DNA of 46,198 bases from Thermoplasmata archaeon (GTDB lineage Archaea > Thermoplasmatota > Thermoplasmata > Thermoplasmatales > Thermoplasmataceae). The DNA is taken from the NCBI GenBank assembly GCA_021809755.1, contig JAJZJZ010000007.1:1-46198 (forward strand), written 5' to 3'. Position 1 is the first letter of the stretch, and every line of letters starts with the position of its first letter. Both the position numbers and the translations under genes were made by a program. Under the pieces are notes generated by a model. It was not told the origin of the DNA, made no database searches, and saw only the letters and a program-made list of their open reading frames with translations. This document shows positions 15,925-23,765 of the stretch, in pieces.

Positions 15925-16817
15925 CAGCGAAAATACATGCAATAGTCAATCCCAATGCAGGAGGTGGGTATTCATCTAATGTTTGGCCGAAGGTGAAGAA
16001 TCTCCTTTCAAAATATGACCTGACATATTCAATTACTGAAAAACATGGTGATGCAGAAACATTTGCAGAGAAGGCCATAGCCGACGGTAATGAGTTTATT
16101 GCAGTAGTTGGAGGTGATGGGACACTCAACGAAGTGGTTCAATCATGTGAAGGAAAAGATATCACGATCATACCGGTCTCAGCAGGAACAGGCTCAGATT
16201 TCGTGAGAAACTTCAGCATTAACAGGGAAGGTTCAATACAGGATATGATAGACCGAAATATCTCAGTGAGCGTGGATCTGGGGATAGTTGAATCATCCCT
16301 TGGGAAAAGATACTTTGCCAATATAGCCGAAGCAGGGTTTGGAGCAGACGTGATGAAACGGATGAATTCCCATAAGAAGAAAAGAGGCGGTAGTTCATTC
16401 ACATCAACCATACTTATGGAACTTTATAATTTCAAAAAATTTGAATGTTCCATACAATCAGAAGAATTTGAGGAAACATTAGATGTTTCAGAGATCATTG
16501 TTGCAAATGGTCTATACTTTGGTGGTGGAATAAAGGCTGCCCCGGATGCATCCATGGATGACGGTCTTTTAACGGTTCATATCATCAGAGGTGCAGGTCG
16601 AGCAAAACTTCTGATGAATCTAAGGAAATTAAAAAGTGGTTCTTATATTCACGACAAGGAGGTTATAAGCTTCACAACAAAGAGATTACATATAGATGGT
16701 TCTGCACTTGTAGAGATAGATGGAGAGGATTATGGAACCCTCCCTTCCAGTTTTTCAGTCAGTTCAAAGATATTGAAGGTTCTCGGAATACTTGAAAAAG
16801 ACCTGGAAACTACCTGA
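15921..16817 (+). CDS. Diacylglycerol-kinase/YegS-family lipid kinase
   Basis: 298 residues, matching the YegS/DagK/sphingosine-kinase superfamily. The nucleotide site 'VVGGDGTLNEVV' (62-73) follows an N-terminal 'IVNPNAGGG' (8-15). 'PVSAGTGSDFVRNF' (~88) and 'ANGLYFGGGIKAAPDASMDDGLLTVHII' fragments (~190) complete the family pattern, and 'EIDGEDYG' near the end is the last conserved strand. It phosphorylates a lipid alcohol, for example a diether or dialkylglycerol (inference). The ATG lies within the end of the GlpD-like gene (4-nt overlap). A longer gap follows, so this is the last gene of the operon. Confidence 0.88.
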   Translation: MTAKIHAIVNPNAGGGYSSNVWPKVKNLLSKYDLTYSITEKHGDAETFAEKAIADGNEFIAVVGGDGTLNEVVQSCEGKDITIIPVSAGTGSDFVRNFSINREGSIQDMIDRNISVSVDLGIVESSLGKRYFANIAEAGFGADVMKRMNSHKKKRGGSSFTSTILMELYNFKKFECSIQSEEFEETLDVSEIIVANGLYFGGGIKAAPDASMDDGLLTVHIIRGAGRAKLLMNLRKLKSGSYIHDKEVISFTTKRLHIDGSALVEIDGEDYGTLPSSFSVSSKILKVLGILEKDLETT

Positions 16818-16963
16818 TAATAACCCATCAATAAGGGGATATTTTAAGAGAAAGAGCAAAAAGCCAATACTATAATTTCAGAGGTTTGATAATATTGAAG
16901 AACCGGATGATGTAAAAACAAGCACAAGTAAGAATTTTATACATGCACGATATATAACTCATT

Positions 16964-19420
16964 GTGGAAAAGTATGTCTTTCTTTCCATTCTATTGACTT
17001 TAATCATGATATTGCCTGCTTTTTCACTTATAACGCAAACTGAAGATATAAATGCACACCCAGTAAAAAATGAAAGCAACTTTGGTAATGTAGCTTTAGC
17101 CCCTCTCAATACCCCTATTGATAGATTTGTTTGTAGTGACAAATCATATGACTATGCAAATTTTACTTTACAAAATTTAGATTATAATATTTCTACAACA
17201 AAAGGTACAGCGGGTAGTGTTATTAATATGGCCAATAATTTCACCGGGGCTTACTACATACAAAACAACGGCACATTGGTAGAGCAAAACTTTATTGGCA
17301 ACAATATTAGTTATCTGGCGAAAAGCCCTCTTTTATATTTAAAATATAATTATTTAAACTACAACGGAGAATATTATGGGGAAATGCCCTACTATAATAA
17401 CACAAACGTGTTAAAGTGGATTTTCATTTACGGAACAAATCCTAAAGATTATTTTGAAATTTGGGGTTTCAATTTAGTAAATAATACGGTAATAAATTAC
17501 ACCGAAACCAATCTTTCCATGCTGCCGACATGCAATAGTAACTTTCAATTAACATATGTCGGCAACGGTAATTTCATTGGGATAGGCGGTGGGGAATCAA
17601 ATTATTATGTTTGGAACTTCTATGAAAAAACATTAGTTTATTCCGGAACAGACCCATTTTATATAGTTGAAGCTAATAATATCTATTTCATCCCCCAATA
17701 TGATGAATTTGTTGATGTGTGGGCAGACGGGACAAGAACTGATAATATTCAATATGCCCGCATAGGCATAAACGGAGAAATATCAAAGGTTTACAATATA
17801 ACAACCAATCAAACTTATAAGATCAATGGTGTTTTTGACATAATTGTTGATGTGAACACTAATGACATCTGGATTAATGATGGAGCAGGCAGTTATGGTT
17901 TAATCATTATTTTACATTGGACCGGCTCTTCATTTGATTTGGTATCTCAAAATTATACCAGTTCAGACCTTATAGATAATTCTTACAATGATTATGCAGT
18001 TGAAAATAATTATATCCCCATTATTACGGATACAGGATGTATCCAATCAGGTTCGGGAGGTTATGGAAGTCCAGCGCAATTTTTTATTAACGAATTCCAA
18101 AGAACAGCAACAAATATAACAGGTTTATCAGGAAATGATATCAGATGGGCCACTTCCGCTGTTGCCGGAGACGGAGCACCAATCGGAATTCAATTACCAG
18201 AGGTTAATAATTCGAATTTAAATTCATCATATTATGGAATGTGGCTTAATACTTCCTCAAAAGAACCCCATGTTTTTTATGTCTGGAATAGCTCTGAACC
18301 GGAATCAATAGCTAGTTATTTAAGAAAAGACGAATCATTGCAATTTCAAGTCAAACTTCGGGAAAAAGGTCTCCCTATAGGAACATCATGGTCAGTTACT
18401 CTTAACCGCACAACTGAATCATCCACAACTTGCACAATAACATTCACAGAACCAAACGGAACGTACTTATATGCTATTAGTAACATATCAGGATATTCAG
18501 TATCACCATCTGCTGGAAGCATAAATGTCAGTGGAAACAACACTCTTGTCGCCATAAATTTCACATCAGTTAGAACCAATGTGACTAAATATACAATCAC
18601 TTTTGGTGAAACGAATCTCCCGGCAGGTCAAGAATGGTATGTTAACCTTACAAATTATGTAGATTCTGGTCCAATAACAGGGTCATCCTATTCATTATCC
18701 CTAACCAATGGAACATATTACTATATCATTTCAACCTCCAATAAGATATACTCCCCGTCAACATCTTCAGGTTCATTTTATGTTAATGGCTCATCATTAC
18801 TAGAAACAATCACATTTTCAGAAGTGAAATATTCAATCACATTCAAAGAATCTGGATTACCATTAGGTATAGCATGGTATGTAAATCTAACTAATGGAAA
18901 TGATTCTATGCCAATAATGGAAACATCATATTCTTTCTATCTCATAAACGGAACTTATTCGTATATAATAGTGACACTAGATAAAAGATTCAAAGTATCA
19001 ACGGCATCAACTCCATTCGAAGTAAAAGGATCCTCCTTAACTGTATCTGTGCAATTTTCAGAATTATTCACAGTTACATTCACGGAATCTGGTCTCCCTG
19101 CTAGCGCTGTGTGGTATGTTAACCTTACAAATTATATAGATTCTGGTCCAATAACCGGGTCATCTTTTTCCATGTTAATGACAAATGGAACATACTCATA
19201 TGAAGTATCTTTGGCGACCGGTTACACTGTATCTCCATCATCAGGTTCAATAGTTGTAAGTGGAAGCAATATTTCAAACAAGATAACTTATAAAGCTGTA
19301 TCTCCAAAAGAAATTACAACAGTTGGAACTCCTGACATAGAAACATATGGCGTAATAGTTTCATTCGTTATCATTGCAGCAATAAGTCTTTCAGTCATGG
19401 TGATAAGGAAGAGAAAATAA
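16964..19420 (+). CDS. Large surface protein with four C-terminal beta-repeats and a C-terminal anchor
   Basis: 818 residues from a GTG start that lies 27 nt after the TATA-like aattttatac (16933-16942), which fits a leaderless transcript. A hydrophobic signal peptide (residues 4-22) is followed by a ~430-residue Asn/Tyr/Thr-rich domain with propeller-like 'W..' strands and no obvious active site. Four tandem repeats of about 80 residues follow, starting near 460, 544, 623 and 702; each begins with 'FxESGLPxGxxWxVxL' and has 'NGTYxY' and 'SG-x-I-x-V-x-G' landmarks. This repeat is common in Thermoplasmatales surface proteins and in thermopsins. A transmembrane helix (~793-814) and an 'RKRK' tail anchor it. 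Probable role: cell envelope or adhesion. Repeats 2 and 4 are nearly identical at DNA level over 53 nt. Confidence 0.8.
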   Translation: MEKYVFLSILLTLIMILPAFSLITQTEDINAHPVKNESNFGNVALAPLNTPIDRFVCSDKSYDYANFTLQNLDYNISTTKGTAGSVINMANNFTGAYYIQNNGTLVEQNFIGNNISYLAKSPLLYLKYNYLNYNGEYYGEMPYYNNTNVLKWIFIYGTNPKDYFEIWGFNLVNNTVINYTETNLSMLPTCNSNFQLTYVGNGNFIGIGGGESNYYVWNFYEKTLVYSGTDPFYIVEANNIYFIPQYDEFVDVWADGTRTDNIQYARIGINGEISKVYNITTNQTYKINGVFDIIVDVNTNDIWINDGAGSYGLIIILHWTGSSFDLVSQNYTSSDLIDNSYNDYAVENNYIPIITDTGCIQSGSGGYGSPAQFFINEFQRTATNITGLSGNDIRWATSAVAGDGAPIGIQLPEVNNSNLNSSYYGMWLNTSSKEPHVFYVWNSSEPESIASYLRKDESLQFQVKLREKGLPIGTSWSVTLNRTTESSTTCTITFTEPNGTYLYAISNISGYSVSPSAGSINVSGNNTLVAINFTSVRTNVTKYTITFGETNLPAGQEWYVNLTNYVDSGPITGSSYSLSLTNGTYYYIISTSNKIYSPSTSSGSFYVNGSSLLETITFSEVKYSITFKESGLPLGIAWYVNLTNGNDSMPIMETSYSFYLINGTYSYIIVTLDKRFKVSTASTPFEVKGSSLTVSVQFSELFTVTFTESGLPASAVWYVNLTNYIDSGPITGSSFSMLMTNGTYSYEVSLATGYTVSPSSGSIVVSGSNISNKITYKAVSPKEITTVGTPDIETYGVIVSFVIIAAISLSVMVIRKRK
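18635..18687 (+). repeat. Near-identical 53-nt repeat, copy 1
   Basis: Begins tggtatgttaacc. Matches 19112-19164 with two substitutions. It encodes the 'WYVNLTNYxDSGPITGSS' core of surface-protein repeat 2. The other repeats of the same gene are far more diverged here, so this pair was duplicated recently or is kept alike by gene conversion. Confidence 0.8.
19112..19164 (+). repeat. Near-identical 53-nt repeat, copy 2
   Basis: Second copy of the 18635-18687 repeat, 477 nt downstream and in the same reading frame, encoding the core of surface-protein repeat 4. Only two bases differ. Confidence 0.8.
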
Positions 19421-19499
19421 CAACTGCAATCACTTTGGCCTAACACCAAACTTAAATCGTGCCGCCAATGCGAGTTGTAATCGCTGGTTGATAATTATG

Positions 19500-19600
19500 C
19501 ATTTTCGACGGAATAAAAGTGATCCAGAACGCCGGTTTAATTTTGATCCATTTGCTCGTGCAGATAGTGATCATTATTGCACGGGCTGGAGGTGTGGAGA
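19500..19600 (+). mobile_element. Possible left end of an IS21-like element
   Basis: The motif tgatcca/tgatca recurs three times at close spacing (around 19518, 19544 and 19568) directly before the IstA-like start. Multiple short terminal repeats upstream of istA are typical of IS21-family left ends. No matching right end is seen, so only a fragment remains. Confidence 0.45.
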
Positions 19601-19903
19601 ATGACAAGGCATCTGAAAGAAAGCGGAATGAGCAATCGAGAGATAACAAAAGAATTCGGTATATCCAGAAATACAGTAAGCAAAATGCTAAGGAAAACCG
19701 GGATTCGTGCCAAAAGGAAAGGAAACATGAGATCAAAACTTGATCCGTACGAAGAACAGATTAGGGCTTTCATTGATGAATACATATACCGGACACTGGA
19801 GAAGTTCCTCATGGCAAAGGAATTTCAACCAGCCAATCGTTGCGTCCCGATCCACAAATCCCTGAAAGCAACAAGTCACTGTCCTTTAGGGCGTGGATGT
19901 TGA
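19601..19903 (+). pseudogene. istA: IS21-family IstA transposase, N-terminal fragment
   Basis: The first ~60 residues read as the IstA helix-turn-helix: 'MTRHLKESGMSNREITKEFG', then 'ISRNTVSKMLRKTGI', a basic linker and 'SKLDPYEEQIRAFIDEY'. After this the sequence stops resembling IstA and ends after about 40 unrelated residues, whereas intact IstA has 400-500 residues with a DDE core. So the element was cut near nt 19780. ATG 19601 has a strong Shine-Dalgarno 'ggaggtg' just before it. The last part, 'KSLKATSHCPLGRGC', with the DNA sequence tcctttagggc near 19880, looks like the 3' end of an IS605-type element fused on (tentative). No IstB is present. Confidence 0.7.
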
Positions 19904-20002
19904 CATCTGACAGTAGAATCTATTTATGGGAGCCACTGGAATGAATGGTATTTACTAAGCTCTCTATAATCTATATGGTTCTATATATATTTGTAAAGGA
20001 AA

Positions 20003-20011
20003 TTATAAATA
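20003..20011 (+). promoter_or_regulatory. TATA box of the lipase-like gene
   Basis: attataaata-type box centred about 26 nt before ATG 20033; predicts a leaderless mRNA. Confidence 0.55.
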
Positions 20012-20032
20012 CATCAAGGTTGTATATTTTTT

Positions 20033-20965
20033 ATGCGGTTAAAAAAGATAAGCGCAATAGGAATAATAATGGTGATGCTGTTCAGCTTTACCGTTATTCT
20101 TGAACAGGGGATACCGGGAACAGCAATAAGTGAAAGAAACAGTGTGCAACCGGAGGTCGCAGCATCATCACTAATTAGCAATTCTCAGACAGTTGTGATT
20201 CTGGTTCACGGCTTTGATCCAGGAGATACATCAGGAGCACCATCCACAGGTACATGGCATTCTGGCGTAAACATATATCAGCAATTGGTAAATGCTGGAT
20301 ATCTAGTAGGAAGCGTTCAATATTATGGGGAATTCCAAATTCAGTTCAGTAATGGATATACTTTCTACGATTCCTCATTTACAGGAACATCAAATACGCC
20401 AATAAGTTCCATAGGGAATGAACTGGGTACAGCTCTTGAAACCATATTTGGAGGGAGTCAATTCAACGTAGATATGATTGGATACAGCATGGGTGGTCTT
20501 GTGACAACATATATGCTTGAACACTTTGACATGACAAACATTAATCTGAAAAATGTAATATTTATGGCATCTCCATTTGACGGTTCTCCACTTGCTGGGC
20601 TTGCGCAATGCCTTGGTTTATCTGGATATACAGGAACTCAGGTAAATGAAATGACTCAGGGATCAAATTTCCTTAATAATCTGGCAAGTTCTCTGGGCAA
20701 TGTCAATACTTATTATGGAAGCACAGTATGGACAGTCTATGCCGGAACTTATGATCCATGGTGGGGATATGTTCTGTTCAATGGCGCAAACGATGGTGTT
20801 GTTTCAGAACACTCTGCAACATATTTTGGGTACGATCATCTTTACACATTTTCCAATGATATACACACTGCATCGCTTGATGATTTTACCTGGTCAGGCA
20901 TCAGCTATTTCCAGGATCAGTCAGTTGCAAATACAATTTTGACCAATTTTGCAGGTAATTACTGA
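20033..20965 (+). CDS. Secreted lipase/esterase-like alpha/beta-hydrolase
   Basis: 310 residues with an N-terminal signal peptide (residues ~5-30), exported without a C-terminal anchor. The alpha/beta-hydrolase landmarks are in order: oxyanion strand 'VVILVHGFDPGD' (~54), nucleophile elbow 'MIGYSMGGLV' with the catalytic serine at ~152, 'IFMASPFDGSPLAG' after it, a candidate acid in 'NGANDGVVSEHSA' (~250) and a candidate histidine in 'NDIHTAS' (~280). The pattern matches triacylglycerol lipases and related esterases. Likely an extracellular enzyme acting on lipids or esters at acidic pH. It sits between an IS fragment and a gene-poor stretch. Confidence 0.82.
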   Translation: MRLKKISAIGIIMVMLFSFTVILEQGIPGTAISERNSVQPEVAASSLISNSQTVVILVHGFDPGDTSGAPSTGTWHSGVNIYQQLVNAGYLVGSVQYYGEFQIQFSNGYTFYDSSFTGTSNTPISSIGNELGTALETIFGGSQFNVDMIGYSMGGLVTTYMLEHFDMTNINLKNVIFMASPFDGSPLAGLAQCLGLSGYTGTQVNEMTQGSNFLNNLASSLGNVNTYYGSTVWTVYAGTYDPWWGYVLFNGANDGVVSEHSATYFGYDHLYTFSNDIHTASLDDFTWSGISYFQDQSVANTILTNFAGNY

Positions 20966-20971
20966 TTTTTT
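20966..20971 (+). terminator. T-run after the lipase-like gene
   Basis: Six T residues immediately follow the stop codon; archaeal RNA polymerase terminates at such oligo-T tracts without a hairpin. Confidence 0.4.
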
Positions 20972-21559
20972 AAACCATCTATCAATTAATTTTAATATTT
21001 TCATTTCAATTGTTGCTTTTATCTCTGTAATTATTATTCGAAAGAATGTGCTTGGAAATTATGGATTAGACTTTGAGTCTTAAATTAAAATTAACGAATA
21101 GTATGGAGAATAAAGGGTCATATCCACTAAATAACGTTGCATTTTTTATGAAAAAATGTTGGTACAGAATTATATACACATAAGGAATATTGTTTCTTAG
21201 CCAAAACAGGGCTTAATGTAATTCAATTCAGGTATAAGAGTTATAACATCAGCATCCGCCTTTATTGCTTGGCCTTGAATTATGAAAGTTTGTCTGAAGC
21301 AATGCATATTGTCGCGCACCATTCTCACCTTTCCGTTGAACCTGCTGATCGCCTTCATGATTTACATTAGATATCCAAAAAAATTCGGCATAACGTTAAT
21401 TATTTGTGTTTTCATAACGTATCATATGCTTCCACGGATAGAATATACTGAAACACACTCTAAATATCCTTGCCAGCACTTATTTTGCTTTCAAAGTTGA
21501 TATGTTACAAAATTATCTCTTTTGTTGACTTTATACAAGATCAGTGAAGAATTATTATA
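20966..21559. other. Gene-poor stretch with AT hairpin and a possible coding relic
   Basis: About 590 bp without a convincing gene. It holds a perfect 8-bp hairpin cattttt(t)/aaaaaatg with a 3-nt loop at 21140-21158. It also holds a 72-codon open stretch on the plus strand (21152-21370) without a start, which contains 'SYNISIRLYCLALNYESLSE' and 'HHSHLSVEPADRLHDLH'; this composition looks protein-like, perhaps the N-terminal end of an old transposase. An overlapping 72-residue frame at 21282-21500 is probably a shadow of it. Confidence 0.4.
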
Positions 21560-22537
21560 TTAGAATGGAAATTCAGACAGATTGCCATAATTGAATAGAT
21601 CGGAAATCTCCACCAGATAGTTATTATGATGCTTTCTCGGCGGCAGATTCCAATGGCTGTGCAATCCTTCAAGAAAACGTTCCATTGCATGCCTTTCGAC
21701 GATAAAATAGCTGGTTAGTGTGCTCTCTTCGCACTTAAGACCTGAGAAGATAGCTCCACTATAACCTCTGATTACATTTGCATAGAAATCAGAAAAGAAT
21801 CTTGATCTTACATTCATCTCAACTAAATGTTTAGACTCATTTATGACTGCATAGTGAGCATTACCCTTGATTGGCTGTTGATTCATTTTCCATATTAACC
21901 TGTCTGATTCATCATCCACAAATTGTTTTGGAATAAAAACTCCGCTGTTCTGAAAAATACCCTGATTTTCAGAGTCGATTCTTTCCCTGTCAATAATCCA
22001 TCTGGTTTTAACTAAGGACAGGTTTCCAAGTGAATTCCCGAGAGATAGATATAAATTCAACAAATATGGAAGATCATTGGGATTAGAGCCGAAATGAACA
22101 ATGCTCCTTTCATAGGGTGCCTCTTCCATTACAAAGTCCAGAAACCTGTCGCTGACTTTTTGGGATTGGCTCTCTTCATATTCGATGCTGACATAAACGT
22201 TTCCATCATTCTGAAGCGTAATGGGTGAAACCCTGCATCCAGGTATGTCATTGATATCATCATAGAACTGCCCCTGGAAATCAGGAACGGACATTCTAAT
22301 TATATTTGATGGGGAAGATGGATCAATAACCATGTTAAGAGAACTAATTCGTTCTGCAAGCAATTTTTTTTCTTCAGGGGTCAATTGCTCTTTGATCCTA
22401 CGATAAAAGAACCATTTTCCCCTCTCTCTTCCGATGACGTGGAAATGATCCTGCTCTCCCATTTTCATCTGACCTATTTTTAGATATTTAGGTTGAACTC
22501 CATGAAGTTCTAATACTGCACAGTTTCCAAGGATCAT
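21560..22537 (-). CDS. Unknown protein, paralogue of the preceding gene (copy B)
   Basis: 325 residues, soluble, no recognised catalytic motif. It is the second gene of a two-gene operon: its ATG overlaps the TGA of the upstream gene by 4 nt (22534-22537). The two proteins are nearly equal in length and align in the middle: here 'LQNDGNVYVSIEYEESQSQKV', there 'LKNGKLFIDFRFHESKSAEI', followed in both by a helix and a 'F/LS..N..' segment. They are thus diverged tandem duplicates. The fold may resemble the ligand-sensing part of archaeal Bat/HTH-10-type regulators, but no DNA-binding domain is seen at the C-terminus. The operon faces away from the thiamine transporter. Confidence 0.6.
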   Translation of the reverse strand: MILGNCAVLELHGVQPKYLKIGQMKMGEQDHFHVIGRERGKWFFYRRIKEQLTPEEKKLLAERISSLNMVIDPSSPSNIIRMSVPDFQGQFYDDINDIPGCRVSPITLQNDGNVYVSIEYEESQSQKVSDRFLDFVMEEAPYERSIVHFGSNPNDLPYLLNLYLSLGNSLGNLSLVKTRWIIDRERIDSENQGIFQNSGVFIPKQFVDDESDRLIWKMNQQPIKGNAHYAVINESKHLVEMNVRSRFFSDFYANVIRGYSGAIFSGLKCEESTLTSYFIVERHAMERFLEGLHSHWNLPPRKHHNNYLVEISDLFNYGNLSEFPF

Positions 22538-23505
22538 TTTAAAGGCACCCCAATCTTGTAGGAGTAGGTTTCCCTATCAGGTTTATTAATAATACCCTCA
22601 TGATAAGCTTGAAAGCTACGTAATTTTATAGGATGTTTCTCTGTATTAAAATCAATCTTGGAAATTAACCGTATAAACTCCATTGCATCATACGTGGGTA
22701 TAAAAAATGAAACTATTAGTCTACCTTCCTTTACTTCCAAGAAGTGAGCCAATCGAAGTATAGATTTATCGTTGACAATTTTCCTTATTTCTTGTAATAT
22801 GGGATTATTTCCCCATGTTTCATATAAATTATCTTCCTTTGATATTGTTATAAAATCATCTTGCTTTGTCAAGGGAGATCTTGAAAAAATAAGAGCCCGG
22901 TATTTAAGACCAAGTTTCTTTTCAACCTCTGCTATGCTGTCATCGGCCGAAAGTAATCTTTCAAGAGGGTCTGCATTCAACAAAGGGACAGAGTAACTGA
23001 TGAAGGTAATGGGAATCATTGAATTCATCTCCGAGAGGAATGATATAGCACCAGACCTAGGAGTCAATGATTCTAAAGCAATTTTCCCATCATCTGTCAG
23101 ATGTTCTATGATAAGGTTGGAAATCTCCGCGGACTTGGACTCATGAAATCTGAAATCAATAAAGAGCTTTCCATTTTTCAGGTACAGGTGCTGCATAATA
23201 ACAGAAGGGATTTTTATGATTTCATCAATGATAGAAATGTCAGAGAAAAGCTCAAGCGGAGACCTGATAAGCCATGACTTGCCCTTATCTTCAGCTTGAA
23301 ATTTACTTGGGAAAAGTGCTATCAACTTATCCACATTTTCATTTTTCTTCATCGTTAGGGTAAGGATCGTTGAATCTCCTACCTTATGTACGATTATTGG
23401 AGCATATATTTCGTGTCTGGCTGAGTACTCAAACAATGGGGAATTCTCAGATATAGATAGGACGCAGCGAGATGTTACCACATCATATACTTCCCTCCAT
23501 AACAT
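22534..23505 (-). CDS. Unknown protein, first of two tandem paralogues (copy A)
   Basis: 323 residues from ATG 23505. A GTG two codons earlier (23511) is possible, but the TATA box (gatataatagt on the plus strand, 23526-23536) is centred 26 nt before 23505, which supports the ATG and a leaderless mRNA. The protein is soluble, acidic-basic mixed, with alternating beta and helical stretches; 'EIYAPIIVHKVGDSTILTLTM' and 'LYLKNGKLFIDFRFHES' are the clearest strands. Copy B (21560-22537) is its paralogue and overlaps it by 4 nt. No family recognised. It is divergent from the TPP-riboswitch transcript (~140 bp between their start regions), so a link with thiamine uptake is possible but unproven. 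Confidence 0.6.
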   Translation of the reverse strand: MLWREVYDVVTSRCVLSISENSPLFEYSARHEIYAPIIVHKVGDSTILTLTMKKNENVDKLIALFPSKFQAEDKGKSWLIRSPLELFSDISIIDEIIKIPSVIMQHLYLKNGKLFIDFRFHESKSAEISNLIIEHLTDDGKIALESLTPRSGAISFLSEMNSMIPITFISYSVPLLNADPLERLLSADDSIAEVEKKLGLKYRALIFSRSPLTKQDDFITISKEDNLYETWGNNPILQEIRKIVNDKSILRLAHFLEVKEGRLIVSFFIPTYDAMEFIRLISKIDFNTEKHPIKLRSFQAYHEGIINKPDRETYSYKIGVPLK

Positions 23506-23613
23506 GGGCACTTAATATAACCCCAGATATAATAGTATTTGCTGTTAAGGAATATTTGAGGCAATAATGGGAAAATAGTTTTATCCCTTAGATCAGAAGA
23601 TTCGCTACGAAAT

Positions 23614-23624
23614 CTATTTTAATT
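23614..23624 (+). promoter_or_regulatory. TATA box of the riboswitch-thiamine transporter transcript
   Basis: ctattttaatt, centred 26 nt before the first base of riboswitch stem P1 (23644). The transcript would therefore start at, or within a few bases of, the riboswitch. Confidence 0.45.
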
Positions 23625-23643
23625 CACTTAAGATAAAGATAGA

Positions 23644-23733
23644 GCTAGGGGAGCGACTAATGCTGAGAGGGCAGGAATATCTGCCGACCCTTGAACCTGA
23701 TCCGGATAATACTGGCGAAGGAAAGCATCTAGC
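23644..23733 (+). ncRNA. TPP riboswitch (THI element)
   Basis: Conserved landmarks are in the correct order: 'ggggagc', 'ctgaga' (23663-23668, pyrimidine-sensor loop), a P3 hairpin ggcag/ctgcc (23670-23674 with 23681-23685), 'accc-ttgaacctgatc' (23688-23702), 'cgga-taata-ctgg', then 'cgaaggaaagc'. P1 closes with gctag (23644-23648) pairing ctagc (23729-23733). It senses thiamine pyrophosphate and sits before the thiamine ABC transporter. Right after it, agcga-aaa-tcgct (23731-23743) forms a hairpin followed by TTTT, sharing three bases with the 3' strand of P1, and then the Shine-Dalgarno aggag (23752-23756). TPP riboswitches before transport genes are known in Thermoplasma relatives. Confidence 0.93.
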
Positions 23734-23756
23734 GAAAATCGCTTTTCTGGCAGGAG
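23731..23756 (+). promoter_or_regulatory. Candidate expression platform of the TPP riboswitch
   Basis: Hairpin agcga-aaa-tcgct (23731-23743) plus T4 (23743-23746), then the Shine-Dalgarno aggag 9 nt before ATG 23766. The 5' arm overlaps riboswitch stem P1 by three bases, so the hairpin and ligand-closed P1 exclude each other at their junction. Whether ligand binding acts on termination or translation cannot be told from sequence. Confidence 0.5.
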
Positions 23757-23765
23757 ATAATTTAA

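Noticed and set aside
19125-19307. Minus-strand frame inside the surface-protein repeats
   Set aside because: Antisense shadow of a clear repeat domain.
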